64,000 bases of DNA, taken from Mucor racemosus (lineage: Eukaryota > Mucoromycota > Mucoromycetes > Mucorales > Mucoraceae). Every line of letters starts with the position of its first letter. The stretch's first letter is position 1. Made by a program: the position numbers and the translations under genes. The notes below the pieces were generated by a model, which did not search any database, was not told the origin of the DNA, and worked only from the letters and a program-made list of their open reading frames with translations. Of the stretch, positions 39,346 through 50,435 are shown one piece after another. Where the stretch lies: the NCBI GenBank assembly GCA_027405735.1, contig JAPEHQ010000003.1, positions 496,001 through 560,000 of the forward strand, read 5' to 3'.

Positions 39346-40086
39346 GGAACCAGTCAAAACATAATACGCTGCGCATTTTTAGATAGCTTGAGGCTTCAGT
39401 TAACTTAATTTGCCAGGCAGTTATAGTGAGCCTCGTTGGGTAGATGGAAGCCAAAATAGTGGATTTTAGAAACAGACATTTTCCATTTGCTTAAAAGGTG
39501 GTTTTTAAAGTCGAACGGCGAAGTTAGGGTATTTATATTGGCTGAAGTCGCCTTTTCATAATTTCAAGTAAAATGATGGAAATAGTAGCAATCTGCTTTG
39601 AATTGCGCAAATAGAATACGATACGCAAATAGAAGAACTGAACGTGCAAGCATCAATTCCCTTGAAATACCGTATGACACCACCTTTTCAATAGTAGTGT
39701 TTGGTATTATTCAGAATACAGAATACAATTTATTAATTAATAAAAAGTGCTATGCACTCCTCGCCATTACAACCATTTCAATTGTAGTATTATTTAACAA
39801 AAAAGATCCGTTCATAAGCTTTTGTCGTAGCTGAATTTAGATCTTTTATTACACAAATCAAAATAGTATTAAATAGCAGATTCAAATGTCAAACTCAATA
39901 AAAGCTGTCTTTTAACTTATAACTAAGCTATCTTATTACGTTTATTATCATCATGACAAAGTATAAAACACAAGTCGAGTCTTGGACGAGCTTTAATAAA
40001 AGCTCGGCTCGTTTTAAATAATTAATCACGATACTGTCGTCGACAATCTACACGCACTACTTCTGACAAAAGAAGTAAAAAATGAA
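39346..40086. other. Intergenic upstream repeat-free spacer
   Basis: No gene is supported. The frame at 39598-39834 has no recognisable domain. The segment ends at the tRNA gene. Confidence 0.45.
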
Positions 40087-40169
40087 TCCGGCTTACCTGA
40101 TTCGAACAAGTGACCTGAAGATGTCTTTTTCACTACAGTCTTCCGCTCTACCAACTGAGCTAAAGCCGG
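40087..40169 (-). tRNA. tRNA-Tyr (anticodon GTA) with a 10-nt intron
   Basis: The cloverleaf closes fully. The 7-bp acceptor stem is CCGGCTT/AAGCCGG, the D arm is GCTC/GAGC, the anticodon stem is GAAGA/TCTTC with loop CTGTAGA, and the T arm has loop TTCGAAT. The discriminator is A. A 10-nt intron (40132-40123) sits right after position 37, the canonical site for tRNA splicing endonuclease; eukaryotic tRNA-Tyr genes usually carry one. A- and B-box elements are intact. A T run that could end Pol III transcription is not obvious within the first few bases downstream. Confidence 0.95.
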
Positions 40170-40622
40170 TACTACATATTTTGTTGATTTTTATTACAAA
40201 TATATCGCAATAGTTAATAATGATCTGTCACGTGATGAATACTGTGTGTATTCAATTCTTATCATTTTGAAAAATCTTTTTGATATTTAATCATTACTTC
40301 TTATGAATGTATAATCTCATGTTATGTATTCAAAAAATAAACTGAAGTTCTTTTTAGTACAAATCTTATTATTACATCTATCGATAGTTGCTCCTTACAG
40401 ACTAATAAAGATGTAAAACGTAACTAAAATACTTATTAGCCTTTGGCTATAGGTATATAACAATTATGGCAATCTGGAGAAACGTTTAAAAAATAAATCA
40501 CGTTTTTTAAAGTAGCTCTGGTAGTCTTATGTATGCTGTAGGCAGAAGAAGCCCATATATTTCGGTATTGGACGGCAGGACAGAACATACAGTAGCAAAT
40601 TATTAGTTTTTCAAGAACTTAC

Positions 40623-41321
40623 TGCAGTAAATAACGAAGTTGTTTACTAAAATAAAAAATATAAAAATAAAAGCAGTAGAAATACAAGTATAATCAGCTA
40701 AAGTTTTTATTACAAAAAGTTTCTGAAGATTTAAAATAATTGAAAAGTATGAGGGTATTTATAGTGATTTGGAGAACTTGGATACCATCAGACTTGAATG
40801 GATGTATATTTAGTAATCTTCCAGTTTTGAGTACATTGTTATTGATTTGATATTTTAAGGGGTAAATTGTGTAGAGCATTGACCATAAGGGATTGTATGT
40901 CAAGTGTGACAATATCGACCTTTTGGAAAATGATTGTTTTGTTTATTATTGTTATATCTACTTTATGTAACCTTGATTTTAAGGGGTTGTTTTCATATGC
41001 TTGAATCTTATTTATATTGATAGTGCAACTTCTTCAATATAGATGAGCAGTTGACTAAGTTGATATCTTTGTTTATTATTACTATTAATTTGGATAGAAT
41101 CCGGTTTTGATATACACTATATGTCATTTGTGTAATTGATTGCAGTGTGATCAAGGGTGCTATCATCTACACGACATGTATGGTTCAAAAAGGTATTTCA
41201 TATTTTTAGCATACATTTGTTATTGTTCACATTTCAAGTGGCATCATATTTTATGAGCGACACTTGGGATTTAGATTGTTTTATTAATTTTCAAGCGTTT
41301 TTAGTATGTAATTTCACTGCA
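40623..41321 (-). mobile_element. Repeat family C, complete LTR-like copy
   Basis: 699 bp with TGCAGTAAAT... and ...TTTCACTGCA ends, so TG...CA with a short inverted TGCAGT. Flanks CTTAC (40618-40622) and CTTTC (41322-41326) resemble a 5-bp duplication with one mismatch. Other copies are 17364-19357 (split), 45586-46320 and a diverged one near 62640-63260. It has no coding content, so a solo LTR is the simplest reading. Confidence 0.55.
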
Positions 41322-41500
41322 CTTTCAATAAAGTTAATAACAGTTTTATAATGCAAAATAACAAGTATATTTTTTGGCTTCATCTTCTACCTGTCCAGAA
41401 GAATGCATTTTTGTGATAATATCTGTGCATAGTATTATTGGAGTCAAGCCTTCACTACGGCCGAATTATGTTTCCCATGGGCATAATGATCTGCACCACA

Positions 41501-41932
41501 TGTGGAACAGGTAGAGATATTCACGGAAAAAAAGTATAAAAAAACAATAGGAATTCGACTAGATAACGTTAGGCTTTTATTATCAAGTAGAACTTAATTG
41601 ACTCTTCTTTGAAAGGAAGATGTCCTTCTATTTATACACAATTTCTAATCTATATTATAAATCAATGAGAACAAATAGGAACATGCCATTTCCATAATCT
41701 ACCCGATATCTTTAGGTCCTGATTTTATCATGAATGAAATCAGGCCATATTGAATAATGGTGTATTTATGATTCAGGTCAATAATTATAATTTGCTAGGA
41801 TCCACATCTCGGTTATAAGATTACTTGCTGTATCAATCAGACATGTCAAATCAAAGTGATTCCTGATTTATCCCAGCGGTAATTCAAGTTAGACACCAGA
41901 TGAAATGGAGATCTAAATGGATGTAATCCACA
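41501..41932. mobile_element. Solo LTR (LTR-c)
   Basis: 432 bp from TGTGGAACAG to GTAATCCACA, with TGTGGA/TCCACA terminal symmetry. Perfect 5-bp duplications CCACA lie at 41496-41500 and 41933-41937. It splits the left subterminal zone of CACTA 2. A TATTTATACACA stretch inside could be its TATA box. Confidence 0.85.
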
Positions 41933-41994
41933 CCACAGATGGGCAGAATAAAATCTTTTGTGTAGATCAGGCAGCCTAGATGAGCAGGGCAATG

Positions 41995-44050
41995 AGATCA
42001 AGGTTTTTTAGTCAATTTACTAAAGTATATCAATCATAATATAATTAATAACGAAGATAATTTGAATGGTTTAAAGCAGATGTGAGTTACTCTGATTCAA
42101 CAAAATTGTTTTATTCACGAGATATATCAATTTGAAATTTGGGGTTTGAAAGAATTCTCTCCATATTCTTCTTTCGGGGACCAAATGGGAATAATGGCTA
42201 CAACCTATTTGGCAAAAGTATTCATGCCTTTGTAGAAGATTTCTGTTTGTAACACACAAAATTGATTGATTTATTAGGATTATTTTTTCTTCTTCCCCAC
42301 TCTTTCCTCAGCTCTTTTCTTCATGTTGTTTAAAACTACTGTGCTGAACTAGGTAGTATTTCTCCACATAATAAATTAAAAGTCATCTCATTTGAAACCA
42401 TACCATGCAATTCAAATAAGAGATTATGAATATAAACCATAAATAACCAAGGATATTCTAATGTATCAAAGATACCAAGGGTATTCATAATGTGTTGTAT
42501 TATAAATAAAAAAAAACCTAAAAATTTCATGCGAATCAAATAGAACAAGTAAGGGCTGTTCTGAACGCATGATTGACAACTGAGGTTGTCAAAAACCAAT
42601 TTAAGAGCCGCCCTTGATCAAGTAAATCAAGGACTCAACAGCCCAACAATATATTCAAAATTGCGGAATAACTGAAAGTCGACAGAACAACTGCCAGACA
42701 AATATCAATAACCAAATAATATAAATAGAGAAGTAGAAACAGTATTTTATTGTAGATTATCCATAATTAAATAAAGAAGGATTTAAACAGTATCTCTTTT
42801 AAAGCTTTTTTTATAAAATTTTACTCCTTTTACTGCAACTACAACAAAAAGACAAACATCTTTTATAAACTGAAATCAAGCAGCAGGAACAAATACATGT
42901 TTTTCCTATTGTTTATTTTGAAATTAATTATTTAGCTATTAATGTTAGGGCGCATTATAGTATGTTTCTCGAACAAAAAAGCATCCAAAACTTAGTCACT
43001 TTGTTCCATCATTTACGTTATAATCAATAATTTTTTGGTCTAAAGTCGATATCTATCTGCAGAAAAATTGGTGATTATAAAAGTATGTATAGGTATTTAC
43101 AGTAATAAGCCTGAATCAAGTGGGTAGCATTGTAAATTCTTGAAAAAGTTCTCAAGTATTATAAAATCTCTTATTTTTAAGACTTACAAGGCTTATAAGC
43201 GGAATATTAATTTTAAAAATTATTCTTGTCCAGATCATCAATTTTGACATTTTTTAATTTTTTTTTTCTGATTTTGCAAATTTAGAGTTAATTATACTAC
43301 CAATTATAAAAACAAAAAATATACACATATAAAAAATTCAGCGCTCTATTTGCTCAATGAAAAAAAACAAACATTTTTATTACAAAATAGTACATGAAAA
43401 TCCTTTAATCAAAATCCCGTTTTTGGGGCAAAAGTACAAAGTTTCATTACTTAACATTTAATATTAAGTTTTTATAAGATGTGTATTAGTTATAACTACA
43501 GTTGTCTCTCACAATGTGGTATATTTAAACGTTGATTTTGGTATCAAAATTTGATTTTTCTGTTTTTTTATCAAAATCATGAGTGTTGGTAAGGATAAAA
43601 TGAGTCCCCAAAAATGTCCGCTACAAAAACTGAATTTTCAGACCATACATGGTTAGATATAAGAAATGTTAAAATAAAAACGCTTTTTTATTTAAACTTA
43701 GATATATACCAGAGTATAAGAGACTTAGCGATTCAATCTTGCTATGCTCAATTACGGTGTCGCTCCACGGACTCGCTTTTGCAGTTTTTTAATAAAAAAT
43801 GTATGATATGACAGACGGTTTTTTTGGTAGCAGAAAAATGTATGTTTGTATAATAACAGATACTGCCTATTTTGTCTAGTTTATGGTTTATGCGTTGTAA
43901 TACTGCTTTTACATTGGCTGAAATGTGCAATCTAGCAAGGTTTTATTTGCGCTAAATATGTAGAGCCTTGAAAATAATCCTTTTCTACGTGTATTGTTTC
44001 TCTCTTTTGGTTTTCATATTCCAGGGATATATTTACCACCGTTTGATGAG
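41995..44050 (+). repeat. Repeat family B, copy B3
   Basis: The CACTA body sequence of element 2, interrupted by the solo LTR at 42340-42837. After removal, the 'TTTAAAACTAC' and 'AACAAAAAGAC' flanks join as in B1. Confidence 0.75.
42340..42837. mobile_element. Solo LTR (LTR-d)
   Basis: 498 bp from TGTGCTGAAC to TTTTACTGCA, flanked by perfect ACTAC duplications (42335-42339 and 42838-42842). Copies B1, B2 and B4 have the uninterrupted target. The short frame at 42336-42599 lies in the LTR and is not a gene. Confidence 0.85.
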
Positions 44051-44540
44051 GCATATCAGAATATCAAGCTTGTATTGCTCTACATCAAAAACGTATTGAA
44101 TTGAATTGTCTATAATCTATATTAATAAAAGCAAATGTAATTTAAAAACCCATTTCAGTAAAACAATGCAATGGAATTTTGAGAACGACACGATGCTCAT
44201 GTACAAACCAATTTGTGCCCATAATACAATCAGCTCATTATGCTCATGGTCAGATTTTATCGTTATGCAGAAATACGGAGAATTATACGCTTATGGGCGA
44301 TATTCTGCTATTATGCACACATGGGATTAATGTCATGCACATGGACAGAATCTATAATTCTTCTGCACATACAGTCTTAGCGTTGTGCTCGTGTGCAGCA
44401 GTTTCTTTTGTTGTGCCCATGTGCATATTGTTATCTTTTTAATCATATTTAGTGGGCACAACAACAGCTCAGGCTATAGTGTGCAGCCCACCTGGACACA
44501 ACAAAATCATCTTGTGCAGCACAGGTCGGCGATAGTGCTT

Positions 44541-45254
44541 TTATATATAAATCCTTTAAATTTGTGATTTTATAGACTTTTTTTTTTGAATCCGGTTGTA
44601 TCATATTATACTTTTCTAGTTAAAAAACCCGTTATTAGGCTAATAAAAACGTTGTAGGTTGTATTTATACTTTACTTAAATAAGCCTTTGAATAATTAAT
44701 AGAAATACAGCCGAACCTTAATTTTTGAATAAAATTTCGATATCTGCATCTTATAGCTGCTTGGGATATTTAAACAACTGCGTCCGGGCTGTCCGGTGAT
44801 TTTTTCTAGAGATTTAAAGCTTGGAAATATCATTATATGGCCGCTTCCGGAGATTGTTCGGCTTTTTTGGATGTTTAGGATACTGACTAAATATTGAGCT
44901 GGATTATGTGATATATAATACAAATAATGAGCGCAGAAGGTATGGTTTATCGTAAGTTCTTAATAGGTTATCTGGACATGATTATTAGAGTTAGGAACTG
45001 TAAGAAATGATGCATATCAACTTTATTTCAATTATGGAATAAGGTGGACTGATTATATTATAATGTATATTATATTTAAGTCTAAGATGATGTGATATTA
45101 TTTAAGCTGAGCCAATGTAAATCTTTACCTGTGATTCACATTGGTTTTTCTGTTATAAAAATATTCTCCCCTTTAATCAATCATCAAAGAATATTCTATT
45201 TATTTAACTTTGCCTCCTCCTTGTCGGAACTGGTTCTGGTCAACCTACTGACTA
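44541..45254. other. Intergenic spacer, no gene
   Basis: AT-rich sequence between CACTA 2 and a family E copy. No repeat match or gene is recognised inside the window. Confidence 0.45.
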
Positions 45255-45585
45255 CAACATGTATTGAAGTGCAAAGTCTTGATATCGGATATAAGAAACT
45301 CCTAGCGTATCAAGTTTAATCCAGTAATTACCAAGAACGCTTGGGCCTCAATTATGACACCATATTATTCCATCCCAGCGGTTAATCAATCAAGTAGCTA
45401 TCAAATCAACATCCAAGCACATTTAGCACAGCATTGAAACAACACAACTCAAAAGCTCTTCAAGAACGGTTAAATTATGATTGATCTATTTTAAATCCAT
45501 AGATTACTATCAAACAGATCTAATGGTTTAATAGTGCCTTAAATTACATCTCAGGATCTCAATGTCAAATCAATATAAAAGGTCA
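45255..45585 (+). repeat. Repeat family E, fullest copy
   Basis: From CATGTATTGAAGTGCAAAGT to AATATAAAAGGTCA. It matches 13487-13640 (left part), 22310-22515 (right part) and 63840-64000 (left part, cut by the window end). Family C follows directly. Confidence 0.75.
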
Positions 45586-46320
45586 TGCAGTGGAATTACA
45601 TACTAAAAACGCTTGGTAATAATAAAATAATCTAATTTCCAAGTGTCGCTCATAAATATGATGCCACTTGAAATGTGAACAACAATAATAAACAAACGCT
45701 TCAATTGAACACAAGCAATAATAACAAATGTATGCTGCTAAAAATATGAAATACCTTTTTGAATCATACATGTCGTGTAGATGATAGACCCTTGATCACG
45801 GTGCAATCAATTACACAAATGACATATATATCAAAACCGGATTCTATCCAAATTAATAGTAATAATAAACAAAGATATCAACTTAGTCAACTGCTCATCT
45901 ATATTGAAGAAGTTGCACTATCAATATAAATAAGATTCAAGCATATGAAAACAACCCCTTAAAATCAAGGTTACATAAAGTAGATATAACAATAATAAAC
46001 AAAACAATCATTTTCCAAAAGGTCGATATTGTCACACTTGACATACAATCCCTTATGGTCAATGCTCTACACAATTTACCCCTTAAAATATCAAATCAAT
46101 AACAATGTACTCAAAACTGGAAGATTACTAAATATACATCCATTCAAGTCTGATGGTATCCAAGTTCTCCAAATCACTATAAATACCCTCATACTTTTCA
46201 ATTATTTTAACTCTTCAGAAATCTTTTGTAATAAAAACTTTAGCTGAATATACTTGTATTTCTACTGCTTTTATTTTTATATTTTTTTTATTTTAGTAAA
46301 TAACATCGTCATCTACTGCA
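45586..46320 (+). repeat. Repeat family C, continuous copy
   Basis: It starts TGCAGTGGAATT and ends ATCTACTGCA. It is the uninterrupted reference that reveals the insertion in the 17364-19357 copy. Family B follows directly, as at 19357. Confidence 0.75.
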
Positions 46321-48430
46321 ATTTATATTTAAAACTACAACAAAAATGACAAATATTTTTTATAAACTGAAATCAAGTAGCAGGTACAACAAGTATATGT
46401 TTCTCCTATTGTTTATTTGGAAATGAATTATTAATTGTTAATTTTAGGGCGCGTTATAATATTTTTCTCGGACAAAAAAAGCACCCAAGACTTGTTGATC
46501 AGTTTGTTCCATTATCTACGTTATAATCAATGCTTTTTTGTCTAAATTCGATATCTATCTGCAGAAAAACTAGAGATTATAAAAGTATGTATAAATATTT
46601 ACAGTAATAAGCTTATATCAAGTGGGTACAGCATCGTAAATTCTTGAAAAGGTTCTCAAGTATTATAAAATCTCTTATTTTTAAGACTTACAAGGCTTAT
46701 AAGCGGAATATTAATTTTAAAAATTATTCTTGTCCAGATCATCAATTTTGACATTTTTTAATTTTTTTTTTCTGATTTTGCAAATCTAGAGTTAATTATA
46801 CTACCAATTATAAAAACAAAAAATATACACATATAAAAAATTTAGCGCTCTATTTGCTCAATAAAAAACAACAAACATTTTTATTACAAAATATTACATG
46901 AAAATCCTTTAATCAAAAAACCGTTTTTGGGCCAAAAATGCTAATTTTCATTATTTAATATTTAATATTAAGCTTTTATAAGATGTATATTAGTTATGAC
47001 TACAATTTCCTCTCACAGTGTAGTATATTTAAACGTTGATTTTGGTATCAAAATTTGATTTTTTTGTTTTTTTATCAAAATCATGAGTGTTGGTAAGGAT
47101 AAAATGAGTCCCCAAAAATGTCCGCTACAAAAACTGAATTTTCAGACCATAAATGGTTAAATATAAGAAAAATTAAAAAAACGCTTTTTTATTTAAAACT
47201 GATATACCATAGTATAAGAGACTTAGCGATTCAATCTTGCTATGCTCAATTAAGGCGTCGCTCCACGGACTCGCTTTTGCAGTTTTTTAATAAAAAATGT
47301 ATGATATGACAGACAATTTTTCTGGTAGAAAAATGTATGTTTGTATGATAACAGATATTCCCAATTTTGTTTAGTTTATGGTTTATGCGTTGCAATGCTG
47401 CTTTTACATTGGCTGAAATGTACAATTTAGCAAGGTTTTATTTACGCTAAATAATGTAAAGCCTTGAAAATAATCCTTTTCTACGTGTATTGTTTCTCTC
47501 ATTTTGTTTTCATATTCCAAGAGTATATTTACCGTTTGATAAGGTATATCAGACTATCAAGCTGATATTCTTTTCTTTCATCTAAATACATATGCTAACA
47601 TAAGGGCTAATATTTTTAATATAGGTAGCAGTCTATTGTATATTAGAGACTGATATTTTTATTTAACCGCATTCTAATAAGATCAAATATCATTATTTAC
47701 TACTGTACTGTTGGACGTATTTCTTGATTACCAGATCAAATCGAAGGCAACAATATTTATATCTGCTCAATGAAAAGCTAAAACTGGCTATAAATCCAAG
47801 AAATGGTCCAGAAAACTGATAAAGTTTCAAATGATATAGAAATAAAACAAAAGGTTAATCTAATGTCTTGCCTAATAACCATAGTTTTGATCGTAACTAC
47901 AGTGTACTCGAAAACAAATCTTTTTATAGCTGGCAATCGTAAACCAAAATAGTAAGTTTAAAGAAGGTTAATTCGTTTAAATTTTATGTGTGATAAAGTA
48001 ACATCTATAATCTTAGATTTAGCTTGCATATAAATTTAAGCAGTAAGTGTTATTTAAGTTTATGCTCGAGCAAAAACCATTGTTGCTGTAAACATTATAG
48101 CTATAAGCATATGTACAAATAATGATAATCATAAATATATTGGCTCTTGCATGTATTGCTCTACATCAACGACGTACTGAATTGAATTGTATATAATCTA
48201 TATTAATAAAAACAAATGTAACTTAATACCCCATTCCAGTAAAAAATGCAATGGAGTTTTGAGAACGGCACGATGCTTATGTACAAACCAATTTGTGCCC
48301 ATACGATCAGCTCATTATGCTCATGGTAAGGTTTTATTATCATGCACAAATAGGGATAATGATATGCTTATGGGCAATTCTACTATTATGCACATATGGA
48401 ATTAATGTCATGCACACATTGTGCTATTCT
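46320..48430 (+). repeat. Truncated CACTA copy (family B body B4 plus right subterminal zone)
   Basis: 46320-48130 matches B2 over its whole length. From 48130 the right subterminal zone begins, but it stops near 48430 before any TIR. The left end is replaced by family C. It is a remnant that cannot move by itself. Confidence 0.7.
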
Positions 48431-49079
48431 TGCTATTGCTCCATCATTTTTGTTTTGAAACTATTCTGTAGTTTTATTTGAATTATATATGAATAAAAAA
48501 TAAATCATGAAAGCACACGACGCACAATTATGAAATTTAGTAAATCATCTAATAATGATATTTTGCAACGAATAATAATAAAGCCAAGAAATGATATTTC
48601 AATTTACTGAATATACATTTGCTTATGCAGTAGTGGGTTGTCATTTGAATTATAAATTAAACATTGCTACTTGGTTTCATGTAAACCTCTACAATAGAGC
48701 TTTTAGAGTTTTTCCATAAAAATTACTAAATCCTTCGCTGGTAATCTTGCTGATCAACCTCTTTATGACGATCAGAATGAGTACAAAAAATGCAGGGGTC
48801 TGTAAAACTGTATGAAGTAATACAAAAGTGAAATTGAGCTACACAGAACAGCAATTATTTGATAATAATACAGCAACAATTAGGTTTGCATAACTTTTTT
48901 GAACCAAAATATGGCATAAATACGAAAATTTGAACATAAATAAATGTGATGTACCTGAAAATGTAATAAAAAGTAGTAATCAGCTCAAAAATTAAGACTG
49001 ATAGTTGGTAAAATGAATAAGGGGGATAAGTATATACATTTATTTATTTATGATGGTATTTTATGCTTGTAATGTAGTA
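48431..49079. other. Intergenic, no gene
   Basis: About 650 bp of AT-rich sequence between the truncated CACTA copy and the 3' end of the next gene. No feature is recognised. Confidence 0.5.
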
Positions 49080-50061
49080 TTATTTTCGTTGCTTGACCAA
49101 AGTCTTTATTTTTCGATAAAACTCTCTAGGCTTTTTATACGTTCCCGAAGGTTTAAATACAGGCATCCCACTAGCTTCATGTATTGAATTAGGTTTAGGA
49201 TAAATTCTTGTAACTGCTTTTCCTAATACCCTGCTATATAGACACAAAAAAAAAAAAAAAAATTAGGGGAACAAGCAATGCCGATCAATGGCAAAAGAAT
49301 AACTTACTGAATACTTTGACGTCTATTATGGCTAAATGCAGGAGGGTATATATTGCCTTCTTCCTGTTGTTGCTGCTCCGTTATCTTTTGCGGGTAAAAA
49401 TCCTCGCGTCTCTTGTAATAAACCAAATTTGCGGGAGGAGTAACTGTTTCATCATCTGTTAAAAAGCTATGGTTTTCATTGAAATCAATACTACCAATAC
49501 ATGATGGAATAGGGCTTTCAAGTAAAAAATTGCTTGCTGGTTTTTTGGATAATATACCATGGTAAGAAGTTAGATTGTTGTTTTGAAAGCATTCATTATC
49601 ATTTTGTTGTTGTAGTGAAGAAGCTGTAGCAGTGGTAGTAGTAGAAGTAGAAGTAGCAGGATGCATCATATCATGTTCTGCAGATATATTGTCTGTAACA
49701 TCTGATGTTAACTCTAATGCAATTTTATAGTGATTCTCATTAGCAGACTCCACATCATGAGATGAATCAACTTGATTTTTTTGGTTGTCATGGTGATTAT
49801 CGTTATGGATAATAATAGTGCCGTAGTCTCCATAGTTACTATTTGCCGATTTTGCCGTCGTTTCGGGATTTGCTATATATATATTTAGCGATCAATTAAA
49901 GATAATCAAATTTTCAATTGTTACATACCTTGTACAGATTGAGAATTTTGTTGGTTTTCAATAGTAGAATCTTGATTAGCGTGCAATGAAGATGGTTTAT
50001 GATTTGCTGGTGATGAAATGAAACAATTTTCATTTATAATGAAATTGGCCCTGACTAACAT
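49080..50061 (-). CDS. Uncharacterised Q/S/T/N-rich protein
   Basis: Three exons: 50061-49929, 49872-49308 and 49233-49080, with introns of 56 and 74 nt (the second has an A/T homopolymer). All phases agree; the product is 283 residues. The N-terminus 'MLVRANFIINENCF' is compact and hydrophobic. The middle is low complexity (Ser-Thr run near 'TSTSTTTTATASS', Gln tracts, His/Asn-rich). The last ~50 residues are basic and more ordered ('RVLGKAVTRIYPKPNS', 'KKPREFYRKIKTLVKQRK'). I recognise no family. It diverges from the NRG1-like repressor with 374 bp between starts, so the two may share a regulatory region. The good splicing supports a real gene. Confidence 0.65.
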
Positions 50062-50435
50062 TGAGGAATGATTGAAAATATGAAAAAGAAGGAAAAAGAG
50101 TGAATTAGAGCATGTAATGAGTATTTATATGGATAAAAAAGAAGGGGTTATATCAAGGAGTTGGATTCAATATCATCATATGTATATATATATATATCAG
50201 AAATACTATATAGATTAAATCTGTTGATTGATTGGCTTGGATCCATTAGACCCATAATTCAAAAAGAGAGAAAAAAGGGCCCTTTAAAGAGGGTCTCTTA
50301 TTATCTAATCCATTGGTTAATTGGAAACTGAGTTTATCTCTTTCTTTGAAACCAGAAAAGAAGAATTACCCAGAATTCAATTTTCCTTTTTCCCCCTTTT
50401 CCCTTCTTCTTGTTTCTTTTTAGTTATATAACAAC
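50062..50435. promoter_or_regulatory. Shared divergent promoter region with STRE-like sites
   Basis: 374 bp between two divergent start codons. It contains AGGGG near 50140 and CCCCCT near 50392, both matching the stress response element core bound by Msn2-type factors, plus a long pyrimidine tract before the plus-strand start. Factor binding is inferred only. Confidence 0.35.

Larger units (their letters stand above)
41453..44537. mobile_element. CACTA-like DNA transposon 2, non-autonomous, 3.1 kb
   Basis: It begins CACTACGGCCGA and ends TCGGCGATAGTG; the inverted ends agree at 10 of 12 positions. Perfect 3-bp duplications CTT flank it (41450-41452 and 44538-44540). Subterminal motifs (GGGCATAATGATCTGCA on the left; TTATGCACACATGGG, TTGTGCCCATG and TGTGCAGCAC on the right) are shared with CACTA 1. 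The body is family B. Two solo LTRs sit inside (41501-41932 and 42340-42837). Without them it would be about 2.1 kb. There is no transposase. Confidence 0.82.
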
